5,571 bases of DNA from Deltaproteobacteria bacterium. Its GTDB lineage: Bacteria > Desulfobacterota > DSM-4660 > Desulfatiglandales > Desulfatiglandaceae. Made by a program: the position numbers and the translations under genes. The notes beneath the pieces are model-generated. The model ran no database searches and was not told the DNA's origin. It worked only from the letters and a program-made list of their open reading frames with translations. The stretch spans positions 1 to 5,571 of the forward strand of contig JAFDJF010000211.1 of NCBI GenBank assembly GCA_019307645.1, in the 5' to 3' direction. Positions 1 through 5,571 of this stretch are shown piece after piece; position 1 is the first letter of the stretch, and every line of letters starts with the position of its first letter.

Positions 1-81
1 GCAAAAGACGCAGTAATAGTGGACTATTTCAAGATTTTTGCTCTTCAAAATCTGCCAAAAATGGCCTGAAGATGAGATGCC

Positions 82-114
82 AAAATGTGAAGTTATTTTT
101 GCGCGAGCCCTAAA
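82..114 (+). repeat. 33-bp intergenic repeat, upstream copy
   Basis: This segment matches 4453-4485 in the same orientation at 31 of 33 bases; the differences are T88 versus C4459 and G101 versus A4472. It ends in GCGCGAGCCCTAAA. Unlike the downstream copy it has no partner arm just upstream, so it cannot form the long hairpin alone. Its bases 95-111 are, however, an exact 17-base reverse complement of 4441-4457. The two copies bracket the pump operon. I infer a dispersed intergenic repeat family; function is unknown. Confidence 0.8.
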
Positions 115-142
115 CAACCCAATATCGTTAAATTAAGACAAC

Positions 143-147
143 AAGGA
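143..147 (+). promoter_or_regulatory. Shine-Dalgarno site that decides the adaptor start
   Basis: AAGGA overlaps the ATG at 147 and therefore cannot serve it. It sits 11 bases before the in-frame ATG at 159, a somewhat long but workable spacing. This is the reason for preferring 159 as the adaptor start. Confidence 0.5.
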
Positions 148-158
148 TGTATTTCCAT

Positions 159-1373
159 ATGAGAAGAAAAGTAAAAGTTCATGCAATCTTAGCAGTTCTC
201 ACGATTGTGTTTGCGTGCGGGTATTGGGTCTATGCCCATTTGAACCCCCAATCTCCAATAAAAACAGTTCACTCTGAAGAGACTGTTACAGACAAAGCAC
301 ACCGGGTCCCGGTTGTAATAACGCCGGTATCAATCCGTAATTTCGAGGAGCGACTTGTGGTTCAGGGCAATCTTGAAGCCCGGAACATCGCCCTGGTGCA
401 TGCACGGGTGGACGCCACCATAGAATCAATCTTCGTGGACGAAGGAGACGACGTTGTTGCCGGAAAGACAAAACTATTTAAAATAGACTCATTGAAACTC
501 GAGAAGGCGGCTGAGGTCAGAAGACAGGCTCTGGCCGTTGCTGATTGCGCCCTCAATGAAAAGAACGCCAATCTGGAACGTGTGGAAGCTGACCTTTACA
601 AGGCGGATATTGATTACGAGCGCTCAAAAAAACTGTTAAAAGACAGCACCATAAGCAGTGACGAGTTTGAACGTGTTGAATCGCGCCACAAACAGGCCGT
701 TGCGTCACACAAGCACGCACAAACCCTGATAAATCTTGCAAAAGAACAAAAACGGCAGGCTGAGGCCGCACTGGAGATGGCTAAAAAGGATTTTCGGGAT
801 GCGCTGGTCTATGCCCCCATCAGCGGAAAAATCAGTCAAAGATTCCAGGAACCCGGGGAAATGGGAGACAAGAAAAAACCTCTTTTGAAAATTGTGGACC
901 CTTCAGTCATTGAAGTTTCTGCTTTTCTGCCGGCCGAATATTATCCGCTCATTCGCCAGGATGAGACCCCCATGCGCATTCGGGTCTATGGCATTGAATT
1001 GGATGAACAGGTCATTTCATACAAGAGTCCCACGATCCATCAAAAGCTTCGTACCTTTGAAATCAAGTGTGTGGTAGAAGCCCCACCTGAAGGTGTCGTT
1101 CCCGGTGCCATGGCCGAGATTGAAGTGTTGCTCGCACAACGGCAAGGCCTGGGAGTGCCGACGGTTTCTCTTCAACAGAGAGGCGGGCGCACCGTCGTCT
1201 TTTTGGTTGAAAAAGATGTCGCGCGAATGGTCGAGGTCGAGACCGGCTTTGAGAGCGACGGATGGATTGAGCTTAAAGGAGAAAGCCTTCGGGAAAAAGC
1301 GACTGTGGTGACCATGGGACAGTTCCTCCTAGAAGAAGGGACCCGGGTCACCGTCCAGAAGGGTGTCTTCTGA
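159..1373 (+). CDS. RND efflux pump periplasmic adaptor subunit (membrane fusion protein, AcrA/MexA/HlyD-like)
   Basis: This protein should bridge the inner-membrane RND permease and an outer-membrane duct, in the periplasm. From the Met at 159 (404 aa) I see a basic N-terminus (MRRKVK) and one hydrophobic segment at about residues 9-22, a membrane anchor or signal. VFAC ending at Cys20 is a poor lipobox, so lipidation is uncertain. The first half of a lipoyl-like domain follows (about 72-118, with VDEGDDVVAGK). Next comes a long alpha-hairpin (about 115-215), whose tip has R155-x3-L159-x6-S166, the RLS pattern of TolC-docking adaptors. The second lipoyl half (YAPISGKISQ...GEMG) and beta-barrel/membrane-proximal domains complete a normal-length adaptor. 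Start choice: an in-frame ATG at 147 would add four residues, but AAGG abuts it with no spacing, whereas AAGGA at 143-147 lies 11 bases before 159. The stop overlaps the permease start, so the two are translationally coupled. Substrate cannot be told. Confidence 0.93.
   Translation: MRRKVKVHAILAVLTIVFACGYWVYAHLNPQSPIKTVHSEETVTDKAHRVPVVITPVSIRNFEERLVVQGNLEARNIALVHARVDATIESIFVDEGDDVVAGKTKLFKIDSLKLEKAAEVRRQALAVADCALNEKNANLERVEADLYKADIDYERSKKLLKDSTISSDEFERVESRHKQAVASHKHAQTLINLAKEQKRQAEAALEMAKKDFRDALVYAPISGKISQRFQEPGEMGDKKKPLLKIVDPSVIEVSAFLPAEYYPLIRQDETPMRIRVYGIELDEQVISYKSPTIHQKLRTFEIKCVVEAPPEGVVPGAMAEIEVLLAQRQGLGVPTVSLQQRGGRTVVFLVEKDVARMVEVETGFESDGWIELKGESLREKATVVTMGQFLLEEGTRVTVQKGVF
1359..1363 (+). 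promoter_or_regulatory. Ribosome binding site of the permease inside the adaptor 3' end
   Basis: AAGGG lies within the last codons of the adaptor gene, nine bases before the permease ATG at 1373. Together with the TGATG stop/start overlap it indicates coupled translation of the two pump subunits from one message. Confidence 0.6.
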
Positions 1374-4300
1374 TGTTTCTTGCAAGAATCTCCGTAAAGC
1401 GGCCTGTGGCCGTGGCCTGCCTTTTAATTGCCTTGATGCTTTTGGGGCTGAACTCCTACAGAAAAATGGCCCTTGAGTTTCTTCCCAAAATGGATACGCC
1501 CTATATTACCGTCGTCACCGTCTACCCGGGTGCCACCCCTGCTGAAATCGAAACGGATATCGCCAAACGGATCGAAGACGCGATAATTTCCATTGACGGG
1601 CTCAAGCACGTCACGTCTTCGTGCATGGAAAATGTCTGCCAAACACTCCTTGAGTTCCAACTTGAAATCGACATAGACGAAGCCGCCAATGATGTGCGGG
1701 AAAAAGTAGATGTAATCGTCAACGAATTGCCCGAGGATGCGGAAAAGCCCAAGGTGCTCAAATTTGACATAAATGCCATACCCATAATTACCCTGGCCTT
1801 AACGGGCGAACTGGCTCTTGATGCGTTGTATGATTATGCCGACAACACGCTTCGCGACCGCCTGTCGGTGCTTCAAGGCGTTGCCGATGTCCAATTGGTC
1901 GGCGGCGCTGAAAGGGAGGTCAACGTCTTATTGGATAGAAACAAACTTGCAGCCCGTGGACTTACGAGCATGGCGGTGGTCAAGGCCATAGAGGAGGGCA
2001 TCCGGACAATTCCATCGGGCCGCATACGGCAATCGGGAACAGAGTATTCCGTCAAATTCGATGCGGAGTTCAAAGAAGTCGTCGACATTGGGAACCTGGA
2101 GGTTTCAAACGAAAACGGCTCGCGCTGTTATCTAAAGGATATCGGGACCGTAAAGATGGCAACGGAAGAACTGCGCCAGGCCGCATTTGTCGACGGCAGA
2201 GCCTGTATTGGAATCAGGATTGTCAAAAAGGCTGATGCCAATGCCGTACGCGTGGTGGATCTTGTTCGCCGGGCAATGGAAGATATCGAGGCTCTGTTGC
2301 CGGGAGGGATGGAACTGGTTTGGGTCGCAGACGACGGGGCGTTCATTCAGGCCTCTGCGGATACCACGACCATCAACATTGCACAAGGGGTTCTGCTGAC
2401 AGCGGTTGTATTGTTTCTTTTTCTCCACAGCTTTCGTACGACCCTGGTTGTGGCAGTAACCATGCCGGTGACAATCATTATCAGTCTCCTTTTCATGTTC
2501 ATTCTGCAGTTTAGCCTGAACACGTCAACACTCCTTTCCATTGGCCTTTCAGTGGGCATTCTGGTCACAAACTCCATCGTTGTTCTGGAGAGTGTTGTCC
2601 GGCGCATGTCTGAGTCAGGCAATCCGCAGGAGGCCGCCCAAATGGGTGCGGCAGATGTGGCCACGGCCGTCATGGCAAGTGCAGGAACCAATGCGGTGGT
2701 GCTTCTCCCGCTTTCCATGATGGGAACAATGGTCGGACGGTTTTTCAATCCGTTTGCCTTGACCATGCTAAGTGCAACTGCTGTTTCTCTTTTTGTTTCT
2801 TTCACCCTGACCCCCATGCTCTGCACTGTTTTGTTGAAGCAAAGCCCCAAGGGCACTCGCGGGCCCTTGTCAGGGCGAATGGAAGCCGGCTGGAACCGGA
2901 TGTTTGACCGTTTATCGCGGAAGTATGAATCCGTGCTTCGTCTGTTTACGAACAAACGCTGGACAGCTGCGGTACTGATTGGTGCGGTGTTATTACTGGG
3001 TTTGTTTACGCTGAGGCTGATCCCCTCAATCGGCCTTACGATATTGGGTGATATCGACCAGGGTGAGGTGTTCGTAAAACTTGAATATCCCACACGATAT
3101 AATCTTGAACGGACGATCGTCAGAGTAAAGGAAGCAGAAGCGTTGCTGAATGATCTGTCGGACTTGCGCCACGTTTTCACGATAATCGGCAAAGTGGAGG
3201 GGACAGTGGGCAAGTCCTCTAAAGGCGTGCATCTTGCGCAGATTCTTCTCAAGTTCACGGACAAGACCGACCGGGCCGAGCCCATGGAAACGACACTGGG
3301 AAAAATCCGTAACCGTCTTGCCGGCTACCCGGACAGTATAGTGTCCGTGACCGTCGCAGACCCTGTGAGCGGGCAGTACACGCCCATTGAACTGGAAATT
3401 GCAGGCCAGGACTTCGCTATCCTTGACGCTGCAGCCGAAAGGGTGATGAAGCTTACCCGGGGCATTGAAGGCATCGTTGACCCTGATTCTTCTGTACGCT
3501 TCGGTAAACCCGAACTTCGCATCAGACCCCGCCGGGCCGTACTGTCAGACCTGAATGCCCCTTCCGTCGGATTGGGCATGGCCCTGAGAGGGAACATTGA
3601 GGGCATCATTGCAGGCTCTTACAAGGAAGGGGCACGCACCTATGACATCAGGGTTAAGTTTGCAGAGGTTGAGGGCAAGAACCAGGTAAAAGCATTCCTT
3701 TTTCCCGGAAGTCCGGGGCACCCGATTCCGCTCAACAATTTCGCTCAGGTTGAGGAAACCGTCGCCCCTGTGCTGATAACCCGCAAAGACAAAAGCCGCA
3801 TCTCAATGGCTTACGCTAATCTAAGCGGTGACACGTCACTTGGCACCGCAGTAAAAAAATTAGGCTTGGCCATAGACGACAAGGGCAAATTGCCACCCGG
3901 TTACACTTACCGGTTCGTTGGCAGAGCTGAGAGCATGAGGGAGGCTGGATACGAGTTCGTGGAAGCCGGGCTACTTGCTATTATTCTGACCTATCTGGTA
4001 CTTGCAGCCATTCTGGAGTCCTTCCGGCAACCTTTTCTTATCTTATTTACGATCCCGCTTGCAATGATCGGCTTTCTCTGGGCGCTCTACGTCACGGGAA
4101 AAACCATTGATATGTTCGTGATGCTGGGTGCGGTAATGATGATTGGAATCGTGGTCAATAACGCAATTCTCATTTTGGGACAGATGAATCATTACCTTGC
4201 AGAAGGTTTGCCCCGCCGTGAGGCCATGCTAAAGGCGGCGGTAGCCGAGCTCAGGCCGATAATCATGATTACCATGGCAGCGGTTTTGGGAATGTTGCCC

Positions 4301-4441
4301 CTGGCAGTTGGCCGGGGCCTGGGAAGTGAATTTCGTGACGGTATCGGCATCGCATCGGTGGGTGGTATAATGGTTTCCGGTCTGCTGACCCTTTTTATCG
4401 TGCCGGCCTTATATAACTTGTTTGTCCGCGCCAGGGATTAA
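1373..4441 (+). CDS. RND superfamily inner-membrane efflux permease (AcrB/HAE1-like) with atypical proton-relay residues
   Basis: This is the pump subunit of a tripartite exporter, normally a proton-driven trimer in the inner membrane. At 1022 aa it has the normal length and the full duplicated RND plan. TM1 is at about 11-29, followed by a large periplasmic loop (30-330) with PGATPAEIE and DEAANDVREKVD. TM2-TM6 lie at about 334-490, TM7 at 530-550, the second periplasmic loop at 551-864, and TM8-TM12 at 865-1016. The signature LVLAAILESFRQP begins the second membrane half. TM4 reads GILVTNSIVVLE, so T399-N400 occupy the place of the AcrB Asp407-Asp408 pair. TM10 reads GIVVNNAILI, so N929 replaces Lys940. 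E959 lies at the Arg971 position. No frameshift or stop interrupts it. Its ATG overlaps the adaptor TGA by one base, and AAGGG at 1359-1363 provides a ribosome site nine bases upstream. It is clearly RND; substrate and energy coupling are unknown. Confidence 0.95.
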   Translation: MFLARISVKRPVAVACLLIALMLLGLNSYRKMALEFLPKMDTPYITVVTVYPGATPAEIETDIAKRIEDAIISIDGLKHVTSSCMENVCQTLLEFQLEIDIDEAANDVREKVDVIVNELPEDAEKPKVLKFDINAIPIITLALTGELALDALYDYADNTLRDRLSVLQGVADVQLVGGAEREVNVLLDRNKLAARGLTSMAVVKAIEEGIRTIPSGRIRQSGTEYSVKFDAEFKEVVDIGNLEVSNENGSRCYLKDIGTVKMATEELRQAAFVDGRACIGIRIVKKADANAVRVVDLVRRAMEDIEALLPGGMELVWVADDGAFIQASADTTTINIAQGVLLTAVVLFLFLHSFRTTLVVAVTMPVTIIISLLFMFILQFSLNTSTLLSIGLSVGILVTNSIVVLESVVRRMSESGNPQEAAQMGAADVATAVMASAGTNAVVLLPLSMMGTMVGRFFNPFALTMLSATAVSLFVSFTLTPMLCTVLLKQSPKGTRGPLSGRMEAGWNRMFDRLSRKYESVLRLFTNKRWTAAVLIGAVLLLGLFTLRLIPSIGLTILGDIDQGEVFVKLEYPTRYNLERTIVRVKEAEALLNDLSDLRHVFTIIGKVEGTVGKSSKGVHLAQILLKFTDKTDRAEPMETTLGKIRNRLAGYPDSIVSVTVADPVSGQYTPIELEIAGQDFAILDAAAERVMKLTRGIEGIVDPDSSVRFGKPELRIRPRRAVLSDLNAPSVGLGMALRGNIEGIIAGSYKEGARTYDIRVKFAEVEGKNQVKAFLFPGSPGHPIPLNNFAQVEETVAPVLITRKDKSRISMAYANLSGDTSLGTAVKKLGLAIDDKGKLPPGYTYRFVGRAESMREAGYEFVEAGLLAIILTYLVLAAILESFRQPFLILFTIPLAMIGFLWALYVTGKTIDMFVMLGAVMMIGIVVNNAILILGQMNHYLAEGLPRREAMLKAAVAELRPIIMITMAAVLGMLPLAVGRGLGSEFRDGIGIASVGGIMVSGLLTLFIVPALYNLFVRARD

Positions 4442-4482
4442 GGGCTCGCGCAAAAATGCGAAGTTATTTTTACGCGAGCCCT
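4441..4482. repeat. Long hairpin (REP-like palindrome) starting on the permease stop codon
   Basis: The left arm AGGGCTCGCGCAAAAAT (4441-4457) pairs with 4466-4482 over 17 positions with a single mismatch (C4451 opposite A4472). The loop is GCGAAGTT (4458-4465). The first stem base is the last base of the permease TAA. No T-run follows the stem; the A/T tracts sit next to the loop, so it is not a textbook intrinsic terminator. It could act as a 3'-end stabiliser, transcription barrier or REP-like element. The structure is plainly visible; the role is inferred. Confidence 0.85.
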
Positions 4483-4485
4483 AAA
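4453..4485 (+). repeat. 33-bp intergenic repeat, downstream copy
   Basis: This is the second copy of the repeat at 82-114 (31 of 33 identical), located 12 bases after the permease stop codon. It supplies the loop and right arm of the hairpin at 4441-4482. It is the more complete copy because the opposing arm is also present. Confidence 0.8.
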
Positions 4486-4544
4486 GCAAGGTGAGGAAGA
4501 AAAGAATGTAATATCCTGTCAACTGTTGTAAATTTCCCTGAAAC

Positions 4545-4568
4545 CCTGTCAAGTCAAGGACAGGTTTT
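4545..4568 (+). terminator. Possible intrinsic terminator of the pump operon
   Basis: CCTGTC (4545-4550) and GACAGG (4559-4564) can form a six-pair stem around an eight-base loop (AAGTCAAG), followed by TTTT. With one bulged C the AAA at 4541-4543 can extend the stem by pairing with the T-run. The short stem and only four T residues make it a weak candidate. It lies between the permease and the regulator promoter, where a terminator is expected. Confidence 0.4.
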
Positions 4569-4595
4569 GGGGCACATGGATTTTAGCAATTAATC

Positions 4596-4624
4596 TTGAC
4601 TCACAAGCCTGACCTGCCTATAAT
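4596..4624 (+). promoter_or_regulatory. Near-consensus sigma70 promoter for the GAF regulator
   Basis: TTGACT (4596-4601) and TATAAT (4619-4624) are separated by exactly 17 bases. This matches the housekeeping consensus at 11 of 12 positions with optimal spacing. It points toward the gene starting at 4763. Transcription would begin near 4631, leaving a leader of about 130 bases. A promoter this good suggests steady expression of the regulator independent of the pump operon, unless a repressor binds nearby. Confidence 0.82.
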
Positions 4625-4745
4625 TTTTTCCCCGAAAACGAAAAAGCAAGTCTTATCAAAGTGATATTTGACGAAAGGGCCGGTTTCATAAAACTTTCCC
4701 TGTTTTTTCCTGTTTCCGGGGATCCGGCAAATGGCCTTTTATGAG

Positions 4746-4753
4746 AAAGGTGG
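4746..4753 (+). promoter_or_regulatory. Ribosome binding site of the GAF regulator
   Basis: AAAGGTGG lies nine bases before the ATG at 4763 and differs from the ideal AAGGAGG by one base. It fixes the start, because the in-frame TGA at 4742 sits just upstream and no other start codon lies between. The neighbouring TTTTATGA (4737-4744) is complementary to TCATAAAA at 4686-4693, so the site may lie at the foot of a leader hairpin. Confidence 0.75.
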
Positions 4754-4762
4754 CAGAAGCAG

Positions 4763-5571
4763 ATGGATAAGGCGCTGCGCGATCTAATTGATATCATTCA
4801 GTTCACCGAGAACATCGCGGCAAAGATTCACGGCGGTCATGACGAGGCAGAGGTCTTCAAACTCGTCACGGAAGAATTCGTCCACTCACAGAACTACATC
4901 AGCGGGATCTTCCTGTTAACAGACAACGGTTCGACTCTCAAACTGGCAGAAACATCCGTTCCTCCCGGCATATTGAATTCCATTGAGACGATCGTTGGGA
5001 TGCCGGTTAGAAAATTCCGAATCGACCTGAGTAAATCGAAGATCCTTTATCAGGTGGCTAAGGAGGGAATGACGCTCCAGGCCGACGGCAACTATGTACA
5101 AGAGGATGTCATCTCAAAACCGTTTGCCTCTCAACTGGCGAAATATATCGAAAAGGGGAGGCAGCCCACCATTATGACACCACTGCACCGTCGCGGCGAA
5201 ATCATTGGGGTTCTCATGGTCACGGCCCCCAAGCTGGCCGAGTACTTCATCCCGTCTGTGAGGAATCTGGCCCGGCACATCACCACTGCGCTGGAACTGG
5301 CCGATGAGTACGTAGAACGCAAACGGGCTGAAAAATTGCTGCAAAAGCACCGGGATCAACTTGAAAAGCTGGTGAAAGAACGCACATCCAGCCTGGAGGA
5401 AGCAAATACGGCGCTCCGGGTGATGCTGAAAACAGCAGACCAAATCAAGATAGAAATGGAAGAGACTGTGCTGTTCAATGTGAAGCGGTTTGCCTTGCCT
5501 TACCTGGAAGAGCTGAAGCGGAGCCCCTTGAACGACAGACAGCAGTCATACCTGAACATGTTGGAACATAG
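4763..5571 (+). CDS. GAF-domain sensor/regulator, 3'-truncated by the window; probable LuxR-type transcriptional regulator
   Basis: The frame is open from ATG 4763 to the window edge: 269 complete codons plus two bases, with no stop. Residues about 15-180 look like a GAF domain: an N-terminal helix, a strand IFLLTDNG, and a closing strand region with PLHRRGEIIGVLMV, then a helix. There is no signal peptide or membrane segment, so the protein is probably cytoplasmic. Residues about 180-216 form a charged coiled coil (ERKRAEKLLQKH, EKLVKERTSSLEEAN). This leads into ALRVMLK (217-223) and a segment with FALPYLEELKRS and DRQQSYLNMLEH. In families I know, this linker comes just before a C-terminal LuxR-type helix-turn-helix, expected about 10-80 residues beyond the window. 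No His-kinase H-box is visible so far. The start is firm: AAAGGTGG at 4746-4753 lies nine bases upstream and an in-frame TGA at 4742 excludes longer versions. Ligand and targets are unknown; the DNA-binding call is inferred. Confidence 0.85.
   Translation, partial: MDKALRDLIDIIQFTENIAAKIHGGHDEAEVFKLVTEEFVHSQNYISGIFLLTDNGSTLKLAETSVPPGILNSIETIVGMPVRKFRIDLSKSKILYQVAKEGMTLQADGNYVQEDVISKPFASQLAKYIEKGRQPTIMTPLHRRGEIIGVLMVTAPKLAEYFIPSVRNLARHITTALELADEYVERKRAEKLLQKHRDQLEKLVKERTSSLEEANTALRVMLKTADQIKIEMEETVLFNVKRFALPYLEELKRSPLNDRQQSYLNMLEH

Larger units (their letters stand above)
1..158 (+). other. Gene-free leader upstream of the pump operon
   Basis: No coding region is supported here. The stretch holds a small inverted repeat (AGATTTT 32-38 with AAAATCT 47-53), the upstream 33-bp repeat copy and the adaptor Shine-Dalgarno site. 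No good promoter is visible, so the pump promoter is either weak, activator-dependent, of another sigma class, or upstream of the window. Confidence 0.5.
4442..4762 (+). other. Gene-free interval between the pump operon and the regulator
   Basis: These 321 bases contain no convincing coding region. In order they hold the long hairpin with the downstream repeat copy, a direct repeat CCTGTCAA at 4515-4522 and 4545-4552, the possible terminator, the sigma70 promoter and the regulator leader. The leader (about 4631-4762) carries an 8-base complementary pair (4686-4693 with 4737-4744) and a short CCGG-GGAT-CCGG palindrome at 4716-4727. I do not recognise a known riboswitch in it. Confidence 0.6.

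Noticed and set aside
99..128. Possible promoter for the pump operon: TTGCGC (99-104) and TATCGT (123-128)
   Set aside because: Only 3 and 4 of 6 consensus matches with an 18-base spacer, and the first box lies within the repeat. Too weak to annotate.
147..158. ATG at 147 as the adaptor start
   Set aside because: The AAGG motif directly abuts it with zero spacing, while the same motif is suitably placed for the ATG at 159. The four-residue difference does not affect the call.
2347..3285. Long minus-strand open frame of 312 codons inside the permease gene
   Set aside because: It lies wholly antisense to an unmistakable RND permease, its translation is Arg/Ser/Thr-rich and low in complexity with no recognisable domain, and I see no ribosome site. 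It is a codon-bias shadow.
82..4485. Repeats as terminal inverted repeats of a transposon carrying the pump
   Set aside because: No transposase is present, the main match between copies is direct, the inverted match reuses the second arm of a local hairpin, and no clear target-site duplication is visible.
4716..4727. CCGGGGATCCGG palindrome as an operator or attachment site
   Set aside because: Only a 4-base stem around a GGAT loop; such a short palindrome is expected by chance and nothing else supports a site.
4916..5443. Three minus-strand open frames (61-109 codons) antisense to the GAF regulator
   Set aside because: The plus-strand frame is open throughout, starts with a good ribosome site and promoter, and encodes a recognisable GAF domain and linker; the antisense frames show no family features.

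Overview
The window looks like a chromosomal segment of a Gram-negative bacterium with moderate G+C. The tripartite efflux genes imply an outer membrane. The truncated last gene belongs to a GAF/PAS-plus-LuxR architecture that I associate mainly with Desulfobacterota (former Deltaproteobacteria). That placement is inferred from family resemblance; no rRNA or marker gene is present to confirm it.

Layout, all on the + strand. (1) Bases 1-158 are a gene-free leader carrying one copy of a 33-bp repeat. (2) Bases 159-1373 encode an RND periplasmic adaptor (membrane fusion protein). (3) Bases 1373-4441 encode an RND inner-membrane permease of the AcrB/HAE1 type; its start overlaps the adaptor stop by one base (TGATG). 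(4) Bases 4442-4762 are a gene-free interval holding a long hairpin that begins on the permease stop codon, the second copy of the 33-bp repeat, a possible terminator, and a near-consensus sigma70 promoter with a leader of about 130 bases. (5) From base 4763 to the window end there is an open reading frame with a GAF domain, a coiled-coil linker and the start of the linker that normally precedes a LuxR-type DNA-binding domain.

Adaptor and permease should form the inner part of an export pump. The adaptor keeps the R-x3-L-x6-S hairpin-tip motif used for docking to TolC-type ducts, but no outer-membrane duct gene is present, so the duct must be encoded elsewhere. The regulator has its own promoter and is probably a separate transcription unit; the sequence does not show that it controls the pump.

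The most notable observation is that the permease, although full-length and intact, lacks the usual transmembrane proton-relay residues: the TM4 Asp pair is Thr-Asn, the TM10 Lys is Asn, and the TM11 Arg position is Glu. The second is that the pump operon is bracketed by copies of an intergenic repeat, the downstream copy forming a nearly perfect 17-bp hairpin. I see no mobile-element gene, CRISPR array, tRNA or rRNA.
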